32,567 bases of DNA, taken from NCBI GenBank assembly GCA_902792815.1, contig CADBAY010000020.1:1-32567 (forward strand), in the 5' to 3' direction. The first letter of the stretch is position 1; every line of letters starts with the position of its first letter. This DNA is from an uncultured Bacteroidia bacterium. Its GTDB lineage: Bacteria; Bacteroidota; Bacteroidia; Bacteroidales; UBA932. Shown piece after piece: positions 15,981-22,353 of this stretch. The translations under genes were made by a program, and so were the position numbers. A model generated the notes under the pieces. That model was not told the origin of the DNA, searched no databases, and saw only the letters and a list, made by a program, of their open reading frames with translations.

Positions 15981-15984
15981 AAGC

Positions 15985-16006
15985 AGGCCGCGTAAATAAG
16001 CGGCCT
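15985..16006 (-). terminator. Hairpin with U-run, minus strand
   Basis: AGGCCGC-ttatttac-GCGGCCT followed on the minus strand by GCTTTTTG. It could stop transcripts coming from the right before the pheS promoter, whose -33 box overlaps the T-run. Confidence 0.5.
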
Positions 16007-16011
16007 ACAGA

Positions 16012-16080
16012 CGCTGCGCCGCTTGGCTCATCCCTTCCCGCTGCGGCATGCCCGGCTTGACCGGGCATCTCCTTGCAGGG
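16012..16080. repeat. Dispersed repeat, second type (copy D), with ATGCCCGG hairpin
   Basis: 16012-16046 (CGCTGCGCCGCTTGGCTCAT and on) matches 17816-17849 at about 31 of 34 positions. It is followed by CATGCCCGG-cttga-CCGGGCATCTCC, a hairpin I recall as a dispersed repeat in several bacterial groups. The segment shares CTCATCCCT(T)CCC with the cloverleaf element copy B, so the two types may be related. Confidence 0.6.
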
Positions 16081-16329
16081 CCCTCTTAAATACACCCTCT
16101 TATTTAATAGGATTAACCAAGAGCTGTTGTTTGGTTGTCATTGAACATGCGGCCAAACAGCATTTTGCCCCCTTTTTGCTGTTTGCCCACCCACAAAAGA
16201 ACCACCAAACCACGGTTAGGCATTATTTATTAAATAACTGAAGTGGTTACAGAAACATTAGGCCTTTATCATAAAAAGTGAGAGAACCTCTACTATGTTC
16301 CTCTCCCCGCTTTTTGTGCTTATGTATTA
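16081..16329. other. Non-coding stretch with inverted repeats
   Basis: About 250 bp with no supported gene. It includes CAAACAGCA / TGCTGTTTG (16153-16186 region) nested inside a weaker TTGTTTGGTTG / ACCACCAAACC pairing, and an imperfect hairpin from AAAAAGTGAGAGAAC to GTTCCTCTCCCCGCTTTTT (16273-16316) that resembles a terminator. It could be the body of a small decayed mobile element, but no transposase is seen. Confidence 0.45.
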
Positions 16330-16407
16330 AGCTATATTCGCTTAAGTTGGTAGCGCACCTGGTTAGGGACCAGGAGGTCGCTGGTTCAAGTCCAGTCATC
16401 CAGACCA
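16330..16407 (+). pseudogene. tRNA-Pro-like gene (anticodon AGG) with unpaired acceptor arm
   Basis: From the D-loop onwards this is a good tRNA-Pro: GGTAGCGCAC, anticodon stem CCTGG-ttaggga-CCAGG (anticodon AGG), T-arm GCTGG-ttcaagt-CCAGT, acceptor 3' strand CATCCAG, discriminator A and an encoded CCA. The same pattern is found in E. coli tRNA-Pro. The seven bases where the 5' acceptor strand should be (AGCTATA) do not pair with CATCCAG, which needs CTGGATG. It is therefore probably a 3' remnant, as left at an attachment site or by an inexact insertion. A bidirectional terminator follows at once. Confidence 0.65.
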
Positions 16408-16441
16408 AAAAGGCTCGAAGCATTAGCTCCGAGCCTTTTTT
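16408..16441. terminator. Bidirectional terminator
   Basis: AAAAAGGCTCG-aagcattagctc-CGAGCCTTTTT is perfect over 11 bp. It serves the tRNA-Pro-like gene on plus and the FISUMP lipoprotein gene (stop at 16445) on minus. Confidence 0.85.
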
Positions 16442-16444
16442 AGT

Positions 16445-17137
16445 TTAGTCTTTAGGGCATACTGGACGGATAGAGAATCCAAGGCACCTGTCACCCCGAC
16501 CTCTCAAAACATTGTCGGAATCAAAGTAAATGTAGTACGCATTGCGCGGTCGGTCAATAATAAGGGAAGAAGACCAGTAGTAGCCAAAGGAGCGCTCATT
16601 GTGGAGTTGCGCGTCCTCCCGTTTACCAGCAGCTGGGAGGAAGATACTAATTCCGTTACTAGCATTAACGACTCGGCCAGCCTCTCCTGTCCCGTTGTAA
16701 TTATCGGTCCAGGTCCATGTACAATTCTCTCTGAGTTCCGTCCACTCTGCTTCTGTGGGCATTCTCCATTTGCCACCGAGTTTTACGTGGGCCACATCGT
16801 CCTCCGGGTCAAGTACTGTCTTGTTGTCCACGGTTCCGTATAAACTATCTGTATTGTACTTTGTGAATGGCCAGGAATAATTAGTCCCGAACTTGTAGCC
16901 GAACCATTGGTAGTCCGATCTCGTCTCAGTCTCGCCCCAGGCGAAGTAATCGCCATACTCTTCTGGGGTGTTGGCACCAACATTACATGATGCCCATTTG
17001 ACAGAAAGACCAAGGTCGACGGCTTCGAATTTAATTCCCTCTTCAGTTAGGTTTTGTTCTTCAGGATTAATATTCTTCTTGTTACAAGAACAGAGTAACA
17101 CAATAGCTATATTAATAAGAAATAATAGCTTTTTCAT
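16445..17137 (-). CDS. FISUMP-domain lipoprotein
   Basis: A 230-residue lipoprotein (MKKLLF start, lipobox LCSC, cysteine 18). The core starts with VDLGLSVKWASCNVGA and includes DYFAWGETE, GGKWRMPTEAEW, YYWSSS and a final FSIRPVC. This is the 'Fibrobacter succinogenes major paralogous' type domain, widespread in secreted Bacteroidales proteins and related to the formylglycine/C-type-lectin-like folds. The function of the family is unknown. I start at the ATG at 17137 rather than the open-frame extension into the IS end. The GC content looks lower than its neighbours, suggesting transfer. The IS30 remnant lies directly upstream. Confidence 0.82.
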   Translation of the reverse strand: MKKLLFLINIAIVLLCSCNKKNINPEEQNLTEEGIKFEAVDLGLSVKWASCNVGANTPEEYGDYFAWGETETRSDYQWFGYKFGTNYSWPFTKYNTDSLYGTVDNKTVLDPEDDVAHVKLGGKWRMPTEAEWTELRENCTWTWTDNYNGTGEAGRVVNASNGISIFLPAAGKREDAQLHNERSFGYYWSSSLIIDRPRNAYYIYFDSDNVLRGRGDRCLGFSIRPVCPKD

Positions 17138-17169
17138 ATCGTGAATTCTAATTAGAAGTGCAACACACT

Positions 17170-17511
17170 TCAAAAGTCAAAATTAAATAATTGTTTACAA
17201 TATTCCAACGGTGTCCTGTAACCGAGTGACTTACGGGGCCTGTGGTTTAGTTTCCATTCTATCTCGGCAAGCATCTCGTCGGTGAACTTCAGGTAGTGTC
17301 GTCGTGCCTTCATCCTTCTTTCGTACTTCTTTTGGGCCAGTTGCCATCGGTACCGATGGTAGCCACGCATATCGCAGTTCCTTCGAATCTCACGGCTCAC
17401 CGTACCTGTGCTGACCCCAATCACTTCTCCTATCTCCCTTAGGCTCATCGGTGTTTGCAGCAACGCCTCAATCGTATATCGCTGCTCCCTTGTCAAATGC
17501 TTGTATCCCAT
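17170..17511 (-). pseudogene. IS30-family transposase with its catalytic core deleted (in-frame fusion)
   Basis: A 113-residue frame. Residues 2-75 are the IS30 N-terminus, with the helix-turn-helix HLTREQRYTIEALLQ...IGVSTGTVSREIRRN that binds the terminal repeats. Residues about 90-113 are the transposase C-terminus (LNHRPRKSLGYRTPLEYC). The roughly 200 residues carrying the DDE catalytic triad are missing. The join is in frame near AEIE-WKLNHRP, so a short DNA-binding protein could still be made and could act as a repressor of related elements, but this is inference. The last codons overlap a promoter box that faces the lipoprotein gene. Confidence 0.8.
17178..17185 (-). promoter_or_regulatory. 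Outward-facing -7 box at the IS end
   Basis: The minus strand reads TAATTTTG about 40 bases before the FISUMP lipoprotein ATG; the -33 position holds only TTGG. The box lies in the last transposase codons, so the insertion may have given the lipoprotein gene its promoter. Confidence 0.45.
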
Positions 17512-17815
17512 CCTCTGTCGCTTTTCTGGTTATGACAGTAAAGTTATACCGTCAGGCTTCAAAGCGTTGCACTTCAGAGTAGAATCCAGCAAGAATGATC
17601 CCTAGGAATGAAAAGCTGTTTCTCATTACATGCAAAGATAAGCATTATCCGGCAAAGGGCAATGAAAAAGTATCTGAAAGTGATTTTGTAACGCGTTGAT
17701 TTATAATGATTTGCAAAACTCGAACCTTACAACTGCTCTAAAGCCTCTGCTTCTCGTACACGAACTGCTCCCTGTAGCGTAGTTCTTTGCGGCTGTCGGA
17801 GGTAAGGTTGCCCGC

Positions 17816-17849
17816 CGCTGCGCCGCGTGGCTCATCCCTCCCGTTGCGG
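17816..17849. repeat. Dispersed repeat, second type (copy E)
   Basis: Matches 16012-16046 at about 31 of 34 positions (CGCTGCGCCGC, TGGCTCATCCCT, TGCGG). The two copies lie about 1.8 kb apart, flanking the tRNA-Pro-like gene, the lipoprotein and the IS30 remnant, in the same orientation. Confidence 0.65.
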
Positions 17850-17923
17850 TGTTCCGCGCACATAATTCGGCTTTTCGTGTCAAAACGATGGACTCGTTGC
17901 CGTTTTTGACACATTTTCCCGGG

Positions 17924-17998
17924 TCTTGTGCGCTTTGGCCTGTCTGAACCAACAAATACCGCACGGAACCCCGGATCTTGTGCGCTTTGGCCTGTCTG
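17924..17998. repeat. Pair of 23-bp direct repeats upstream of the C69 peptidase
   Basis: TCTTGTGCGCTTTGGCCTGT plus CTG occurs at 17924-17946 and again at 17976-17998, each preceded by CCCGG(G/A). The repeat period is 52 bp. It could be a double operator or the trace of a slipped duplication. Confidence 0.75.
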
Positions 17999-18032
17999 CG
18001 GCACTTGCGGCGCTCGTTTGCAAAAAAATCAT

Positions 18033-18040
18033 TAGATTTG
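18033..18040 (+). promoter_or_regulatory. -7 box of the C69 peptidase gene
   Basis: TAGATTTG fits TAnnTTTG with only 5 bases to the ATG. A TTTG lies 12 bp upstream, shorter than the usual 19, so the -33 half is weak. Confidence 0.45.
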
Positions 18041-18045
18041 TAAAT

Positions 18046-19764
18046 ATGAAACGCTTTCTCCTTGTTATTGCGCTCGCCGCAGCGGCGGCCGCATTAAACC
18101 CCCGGGCTCAAGCCTGCACAAATGTAATCGTTACCCCCGGCGCCAGCGCCGACGGCTCTTCAATGGTCTCCTACGCCGCGGACTCCCACTGGCTCTTCGG
18201 CGAGCTATACTTCCGCAAGGCTCAAAAATGGGCTCCCGGCTCCCGGCTCTCCATAATTGAGTGGGACACCTACAAACCTCTCGGCAGCATCGCCCAGGTG
18301 CCTTATACTTTCCAGACGGTAGGCAATATGAACGAGCATCAGCTCATCATAGGCGAGACTACCTGGGGCGGACGCGAGGAGCAGGTAGATACCAACGGCA
18401 TAATGGACTACGGCTCACTCATATACATTACGCTCCAGCGGGCCCGCACGGCGCGCGAGGCCATCCAGACCATCGTGGACCTTGCCAACGAGTACGGCTA
18501 CCCGTCCGAGGGCGAGAGCTTCAGCATAGCCGATCCCAAAGAGGCCTGGGTCATGGACCTGGTGGGCAAGGGTTCAGACAACAAGGGCATAGTGTGGGTT
18601 GCGCGCCGCATTCCGGACGGATACATCTGCTCGCACGCCAACCAGTGCCGCATCACCCGTTTCCCCTGGGACGATCCCGACAACTGCCTGTATGCTCCCG
18701 ATGTGGCCGAATTCGCCCGCAGCAAGGGCTGGTACAGCGGTTCCGACGAGGACTTCAGCTTCCGTGACGCTTACAATCCGCTCGACTTCGGCGGCGCCCG
18801 CGGATGCGAGGCCCGTGCCTGGTCGGCATTCAACATTCTCTGCGACGGGCAGTTCTGCTATATCGACGAGAACGGCGACGAGGTGACCCGTCCCGCTTCC
18901 GACTGGCTCGATTACGCTATGGGCTACAAACTGGACGGCGAAATGCCCCTCTTTGTCAAGCCCGCCCGCAAGATCGGCGTTAAGGATGTTGCCGACGTGA
19001 TGCGCGACCACTACGAGGGTACGCCCATGGATATGCGCGTGGATATAGGCGCCGGCGGCAACGCCTGCCCTTACCGCTGGAGGCCCATGAATTTCAGCTG
19101 GGAAGGCAAGACCTATGTCAACGAGAGGGCAATCGCCACCCAGCAGACCGGTTTCTGGTTCGTGGCGCAGGCCCGCAGCTGGCTTCCCGACGTTCTTGGC
19201 GCCCTGGTATGGTTTGGCTGCGACGATGCAGCAACCTCATACCTTACACCCATTTACGCCAATATCAAAGAGGTTCCCGAGTGCGTGCGCGAGGGCAACG
19301 GCGACCTGCTGCATTACAGCCCCACGTCGCAGTTCTGGATCTGCAACCGGGTCACCAATTCTTGCTACAGGATGTACGATGCCATGGAACCGGTGGTGCG
19401 CGAGTCCATCGACCTCTTCGAGAACGAGATGATCGGCAATGCGGTGCCCTCTCTGGACGCCCGCCTGCAGGAGATTTACAACAAACGCAACGGCAGCAAG
19501 GGAGCTGTACGCAAGATTAAGAAGGAGATAACCAAGTTCTCGGTCAATACCGCCCAGGAGCAGTTCTCCCGCTGGGTTGCCATGGAGCAGATGCTCACGG
19601 TGAAGTTTATCGACGGTAACGTCAAGGCACAGGACGACAAGGGAGAATTCCTGCACTCGGAGTACAATAAGGGTGTTCCCGCCGGCCTTAAGCAGCCCGG
19701 CTACACCGATCGCTGGAAAGCCGCCGTGGCGCGTGACGCCGGAGACGTGTTGGAGGTCAAGTAA
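18046..19764 (+). CDS. C69-family dipeptidase (PepD-type, secreted)
   Basis: A 572-residue Ntn-hydrolase. The frame is open further upstream, but the ATG at 18046 gives a clean signal peptide (MKRFLLVIALAAAAAAL...AQA) cut before C24. That cysteine becomes the N-terminal nucleophile, as in family C69/U34 (CTNVIVTPGAS). Other family traits are GNMNEHQLIIGETTWGGRE, DYGSLIYITLQRARTAREAI and EAWVMDLVGKG. It removes dipeptides from peptides in the periplasm or outside the cell. It stands alone; a -7 box TAGATTTG ends 5 bases before the ATG, so its mRNA may be leaderless. Confidence 0.92.
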   Translation: MKRFLLVIALAAAAAALNPRAQACTNVIVTPGASADGSSMVSYAADSHWLFGELYFRKAQKWAPGSRLSIIEWDTYKPLGSIAQVPYTFQTVGNMNEHQLIIGETTWGGREEQVDTNGIMDYGSLIYITLQRARTAREAIQTIVDLANEYGYPSEGESFSIADPKEAWVMDLVGKGSDNKGIVWVARRIPDGYICSHANQCRITRFPWDDPDNCLYAPDVAEFARSKGWYSGSDEDFSFRDAYNPLDFGGARGCEARAWSAFNILCDGQFCYIDENGDEVTRPASDWLDYAMGYKLDGEMPLFVKPARKIGVKDVADVMRDHYEGTPMDMRVDIGAGGNACPYRWRPMNFSWEGKTYVNERAIATQQTGFWFVAQARSWLPDVLGALVWFGCDDAATSYLTPIYANIKEVPECVREGNGDLLHYSPTSQFWICNRVTNSCYRMYDAMEPVVRESIDLFENEMIGNAVPSLDARLQEIYNKRNGSKGAVRKIKKEITKFSVNTAQEQFSRWVAMEQMLTVKFIDGNVKAQDDKGEFLHSEYNKGVPAGLKQPGYTDRWKAAVARDAGDVLEVK

Positions 19765-19780
19765 AAATTTTTCAAAAATT

Positions 19781-19811
19781 ATTGTTTTTCAATAAATATT
19801 TACTATTTTTG
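19781..19811 (+). promoter_or_regulatory. Promoter of the NfeD-flotillin operon
   Basis: -33 ATTG (19781-19784), a 19-bp spacer, then -7 TATTTTTG (19804-19811). The ATG of the first gene is 23 bases downstream. The surroundings are very AT-rich. Confidence 0.65.
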
Positions 19812-19834
19812 CAAAAACTAATACGAAAAACGAT

Positions 19835-20479
19835 ATGATTGAATGGTGGAATTCTCTTAGCGTAATGATGCGGGTCCTCTGGGCAATCACCCTTTCGGCC
19901 TCGCTGATCTTCGTTATCCAGAGTGTGATGACTTTCCTTGGCGCCGACGGCGGCTCGGACTTCGACATCAACTCCGACACTGACATCCCGGACGGCGGTC
20001 TGGGCGACCTGCCCGACGACGGCTCCGCCCCAATCGACGGCAACGCCGTGCACGGCACCGGTATGGGCCTGCTGACTTTCCGCAACTTCGTCAACTTCTT
20101 CCTGGGCTTCGGTTGGTCAGCCATCCTGCTTAAGAACAGCATCCAGTCCACGAGCCTCCTGATGATTGTTTCCATCATCGTGGGTGTGGCTCTGGTGTTT
20201 GCTGTGATGATGCTTTTCCGCTGGCTGAGCAGCATGCAGCAGGCCGGCAACATCGATGTCTTCAAGGCCGCTCCGGGCTGCGAAGGCAAGGTTTATCTGC
20301 GCATCCCCGCCGCGCGCGAGGGCTCGGGCAAGGTGCAGATTACCATCAACAATTCCGTACGCGAGTACGAGGCTCTCACCGACGGCGACGCCCTCCCTAC
20401 CGGATCTTCCATCAGGGTGGTGGAGGTGCTCAGCGCGGATACTCTTCTTGTAGAACCCCTTGAATCACTAATTATTTAA
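19835..20479 (+). CDS. NfeD-like membrane protein, flotillin partner
   Basis: A 214-residue protein. Membrane segments lie at about 12-34, 82-102 and 104-128, with an Asp/Gly-rich loop (about 37-68) between the first two. The C-terminal part (about 140-210) is an NfeD-type OB barrel (GCEGKVYLRIPAAREGSGKV, ADTLLVEPL). NfeD proteins are partners of flotillin-like (SPFH) proteins in membrane microdomains, and the next gene, only 4 bases away, is a flotillin. It matches the short NfeD1b class without the protease domain. Its function is scaffold-like rather than enzymatic. Confidence 0.82.
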   Translation: MIEWWNSLSVMMRVLWAITLSASLIFVIQSVMTFLGADGGSDFDINSDTDIPDGGLGDLPDDGSAPIDGNAVHGTGMGLLTFRNFVNFFLGFGWSAILLKNSIQSTSLLMIVSIIVGVALVFAVMMLFRWLSSMQQAGNIDVFKAAPGCEGKVYLRIPAAREGSGKVQITINNSVREYEALTDGDALPTGSSIRVVEVLSADTLLVEPLESLII

Positions 20480-20483
20480 TACT

Positions 20484-21881
20484 ATGTCTCTTTATCTGAT
20501 TCTTATTCTGGTGGTGGTCCTTTTTGTGACCTTTGCCGCCATTCTTGCACGCTACAAACGCTGCCCCTCCGACAAGATTCTGGTAATCTACGGTAAGACC
20601 GGCCGCCATGCATCGGCCAAATGTATCCACGGAGGCGCATCTTTCATCTGGCCTGTGTTCCAGAGCTATTCTTTCCTGGACCTGACTCCTATCAGCATCG
20701 AGTGCAACCTTACCAACGCCCTGAGTAAGCAGAACATCCGCGTTGACGTCCCCTGCCGCTTTACCGTCGGTATCAGCACCGAGCCGGACAGCATGACCAA
20801 CGCCGCCGAGCGTCTGCTCGGCCTGAGCACTGAGGACATCCGCAACATCGCAACCGATATTCTCTTCGGTCAGCTGCGTCTGGTCATTGCCACCATGGAC
20901 ATTGAGGAAATCAACGCCGACCGCGACAAGTTCCTTGCAAACGTTTCCACCAACGTGGAGGCCGAGCTTCGCAAGATTGGCCTTAAGCTTATCAACGTTA
21001 ACGTTACCGATATCCGCGACGAGTCGGGCTACATCGAGGCTCTGGGTAAGGAAGCCGCCGCAAAGGCTATCAACGATGCCAAGAAGAGCGTTGCCGAGCA
21101 GAACCGTTACGGTGAAATCGGTAAGGCCGAGGCCGACAGGGACAAGGACATCCGTATCGCCGAGACCACCCGTGATACCCGTATCAAGACCGCAGACGCC
21201 AATGCCCTCGCCGTGCAAGGTGAGAACAGCGCCAAGATAGCCATTGCCAATTCCGATGCCGCCCGCCGCGAGAAGGAGGCCGAGGCCGCCCGTATAGCCG
21301 TGGCAGCCGAGAAGGTGCAGGCCGCTAAGGCTCTGGAGGAGGCTTACAAGAGTGAGCGCGACGCCGAGCTTGCACGTGCCGAGAGGGAAGAGGCAACCCG
21401 TAAGGCTAACGTGGTGGTGCCTGCCCAGATCGAGAAGGAGAAGGCCATCATCGACGCCGAAGCAGAGGCCGAGCAGATCCGCCGCAAGGCAAAGGGTGAG
21501 GCCGACGCAATCTATGCCAAGATGGACGCCCAGGCACGCGGTGTACTGGAGATCCTCACCAAGCAGGCTACCGGTTTCCAGCAGTTGGTCGGTGCCGCCG
21601 AGGGCGATGCACAGAAGGCCGTGCTGATGATGATTGCCGACAAACTGCCCGAGCTGGTGAAGACCCAGGTAGAGGCCGTCAAGGGCATCAACATCGACAA
21701 GGTGACCGTATGGGACGGCGGAAAAGGCGAGAACGGCAAGACCGCTACCGCCAACTTCGTCTCCGGCCTGATGCAGTCGGTACCTCCTCTGCAGGACCTG
21801 TTCAAGATGGCCGGTATGGAACTGCCCAACTACCTGAAGGGCGAGTCCAAGCCGGAGGAAGCAAAAGCCGAGGAGGAATAA
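20484..21881 (+). CDS. floT: Flotillin-family protein (SPFH domain)
   Basis: A 465-residue protein. Residues 2-22 form a membrane anchor, about 25-200 the SPFH/PHB domain, and about 200-380 a long Ala/Glu/Lys-rich coiled coil with flotillin repeats (EAEAARIAV, AEAEAEQIRRKAKGEADAI). It ends with a short acidic tail (EEAKAEEE). Flotillins oligomerise at the cytoplasmic membrane and organise lipid domains. Position between an NfeD-like gene and a small HTH gene, with 4- and 1-base gaps, indicates one transcript. Because the same window encodes sphingolipid synthesis, a link between the two is tempting but unproven. Confidence 0.92.
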   Translation: MSLYLILILVVVLFVTFAAILARYKRCPSDKILVIYGKTGRHASAKCIHGGASFIWPVFQSYSFLDLTPISIECNLTNALSKQNIRVDVPCRFTVGISTEPDSMTNAAERLLGLSTEDIRNIATDILFGQLRLVIATMDIEEINADRDKFLANVSTNVEAELRKIGLKLINVNVTDIRDESGYIEALGKEAAAKAINDAKKSVAEQNRYGEIGKAEADRDKDIRIAETTRDTRIKTADANALAVQGENSAKIAIANSDAARREKEAEAARIAVAAEKVQAAKALEEAYKSERDAELARAEREEATRKANVVVPAQIEKEKAIIDAEAEAEQIRRKAKGEADAIYAKMDAQARGVLEILTKQATGFQQLVGAAEGDAQKAVLMMIADKLPELVKTQVEAVKGINIDKVTVWDGGKGENGKTATANFVSGLMQSVPPLQDLFKMAGMELPNYLKGESKPEEAKAEEE

Positions 21882-21882
21882 G

Positions 21883-22086
21883 ATGATTATAGTTAACCTG
21901 GACGTGATGCTTGCCCGGAGGAAGATGTCCTCCGGGGAGCTTTCGGAGAAAGTGGGCATCTCGCCGGCCAACATATCTATTCTTAAAACCGGAAAAGCCA
22001 AGGCGATACGTTTCTCCACGCTTGATGCGCTGTGCACTGTCCTGGACTGTCAGCCCGGCGACATACTCGAATTCAGGCCCGATTAA
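21883..22086 (+). CDS. Small XRE/Cro-type HTH regulator
   Basis: A 67-residue protein that is almost entirely a helix-turn-helix domain: MLARRKMSSGELSEKVGI, then SPANISILKTGKAKAIR (recognition helix) and LDALCTVLDCQPGDILEF. This is the YozG/HTH_26 subgroup, which binds DNA as a dimer. It begins 1 base after the flotillin stop, so it is co-transcribed and possibly autoregulates the operon; targets are unknown. The perfect terminator just downstream closes the operon. Confidence 0.9.
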   Translation: MIIVNLDVMLARRKMSSGELSEKVGISPANISILKTGKAKAIRFSTLDALCTVLDCQPGDILEFRPD

Positions 22087-22105
22087 GTTCGGGAGTACAT
22101 AATTA

Positions 22106-22133
22106 AATAAGGCGGCCGACCGGCCGCCTTATT
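22106..22133 (+). terminator. Terminator of the NfeD-flotillin-HTH operon
   Basis: AATAAGGCGGCCG-AC-CGGCCGCCTTATT is a perfect 13-bp palindrome followed by TGG. Very stable and probably bidirectional. Confidence 0.85.
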
Positions 22134-22197
22134 TGGTATATAACATTCGCTTATAAACATCTTTTAAAACACAAGAATTATTAAAAATTTAAAAAAA

Positions 22198-22237
22198 AGA
22201 GCGGCTGATGGTCGATCATCAGTCGCTCTCTGTTTTT
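22198..22237 (+). terminator. Second, isolated terminator-like hairpin
   Basis: AGAGCGGCTGATG-gtcgat-CATCAGTCGCTCT (12 of 13 pairs plus a wobble) followed by CTGTTTTT and preceded by an A-run. No ORF ends here, so it is either a backup terminator or the end of a short RNA starting in 22134-22195. Confidence 0.6.
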
Positions 22238-22353
22238 GAAGCACTTGCATAGTCAAGGTGCGGCGCTAAACCAATATTCACTCTATAAATACACGAAAAG
22301 AGTAAATCTTGCATATAAAAGTCGTATCTTGCATAAAAATTACGCTGAAACTA

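Larger units (their letters stand above)
17155..17575 (-). mobile_element. Internally deleted IS30-family element
   Basis: Terminal inverted repeats GAAGTGCAAC (17155-17164) and GTTGCACTTC (17566-17575) match perfectly over 10 bp, with looser similarity (CACTTCAAAAG against CTTTGAAG) further in. They enclose a 113-codon frame that fuses the two ends of an IS30-type transposase. At about 421 bp the element is far shorter than a full IS30 member (about 1.0-1.3 kb). No clear target duplication was found. It cannot move by itself but might be mobilised by a complete relative. Confidence 0.72.
17576..18045. other. Long non-coding accessory stretch with repeats
   Basis: About 470 bp without a convincing gene; small minus frames run through the repeats but have no plausible start or composition. 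It holds dispersed repeat copy E (17816-17849, like 16012-16046), a hairpin GTGTCAAAACG/CGTTTTTGACAC at 17877-17912, and a 23-bp perfect direct repeat at 17924-17946 and 17976-17998. A TAGATTTG box at 18033-18040 precedes the C69 peptidase gene by 5 bases. Confidence 0.6.

Noticed and set aside
17701-18004. Minus-strand frames of 87-88 codons upstream of the C69 gene
   Set aside because: They run through dispersed repeat copy E and the direct repeats, contain the repeat translated, and have no plausible start or domain.
17926-18045. 40-codon upstream extension of the C69 peptidase
   Set aside because: It would bury the signal peptide and start inside the direct repeat; the ATG at 18046 gives a standard signal sequence.
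20472-22037. 521-codon open frame antisense to the flotillin gene
   Set aside because: It is the mirror of a GC-rich, Ala/Glu/Lys coiled-coil gene; composition is Leu/Gly/Val-rich without domains, and the plus-strand flotillin is certain.
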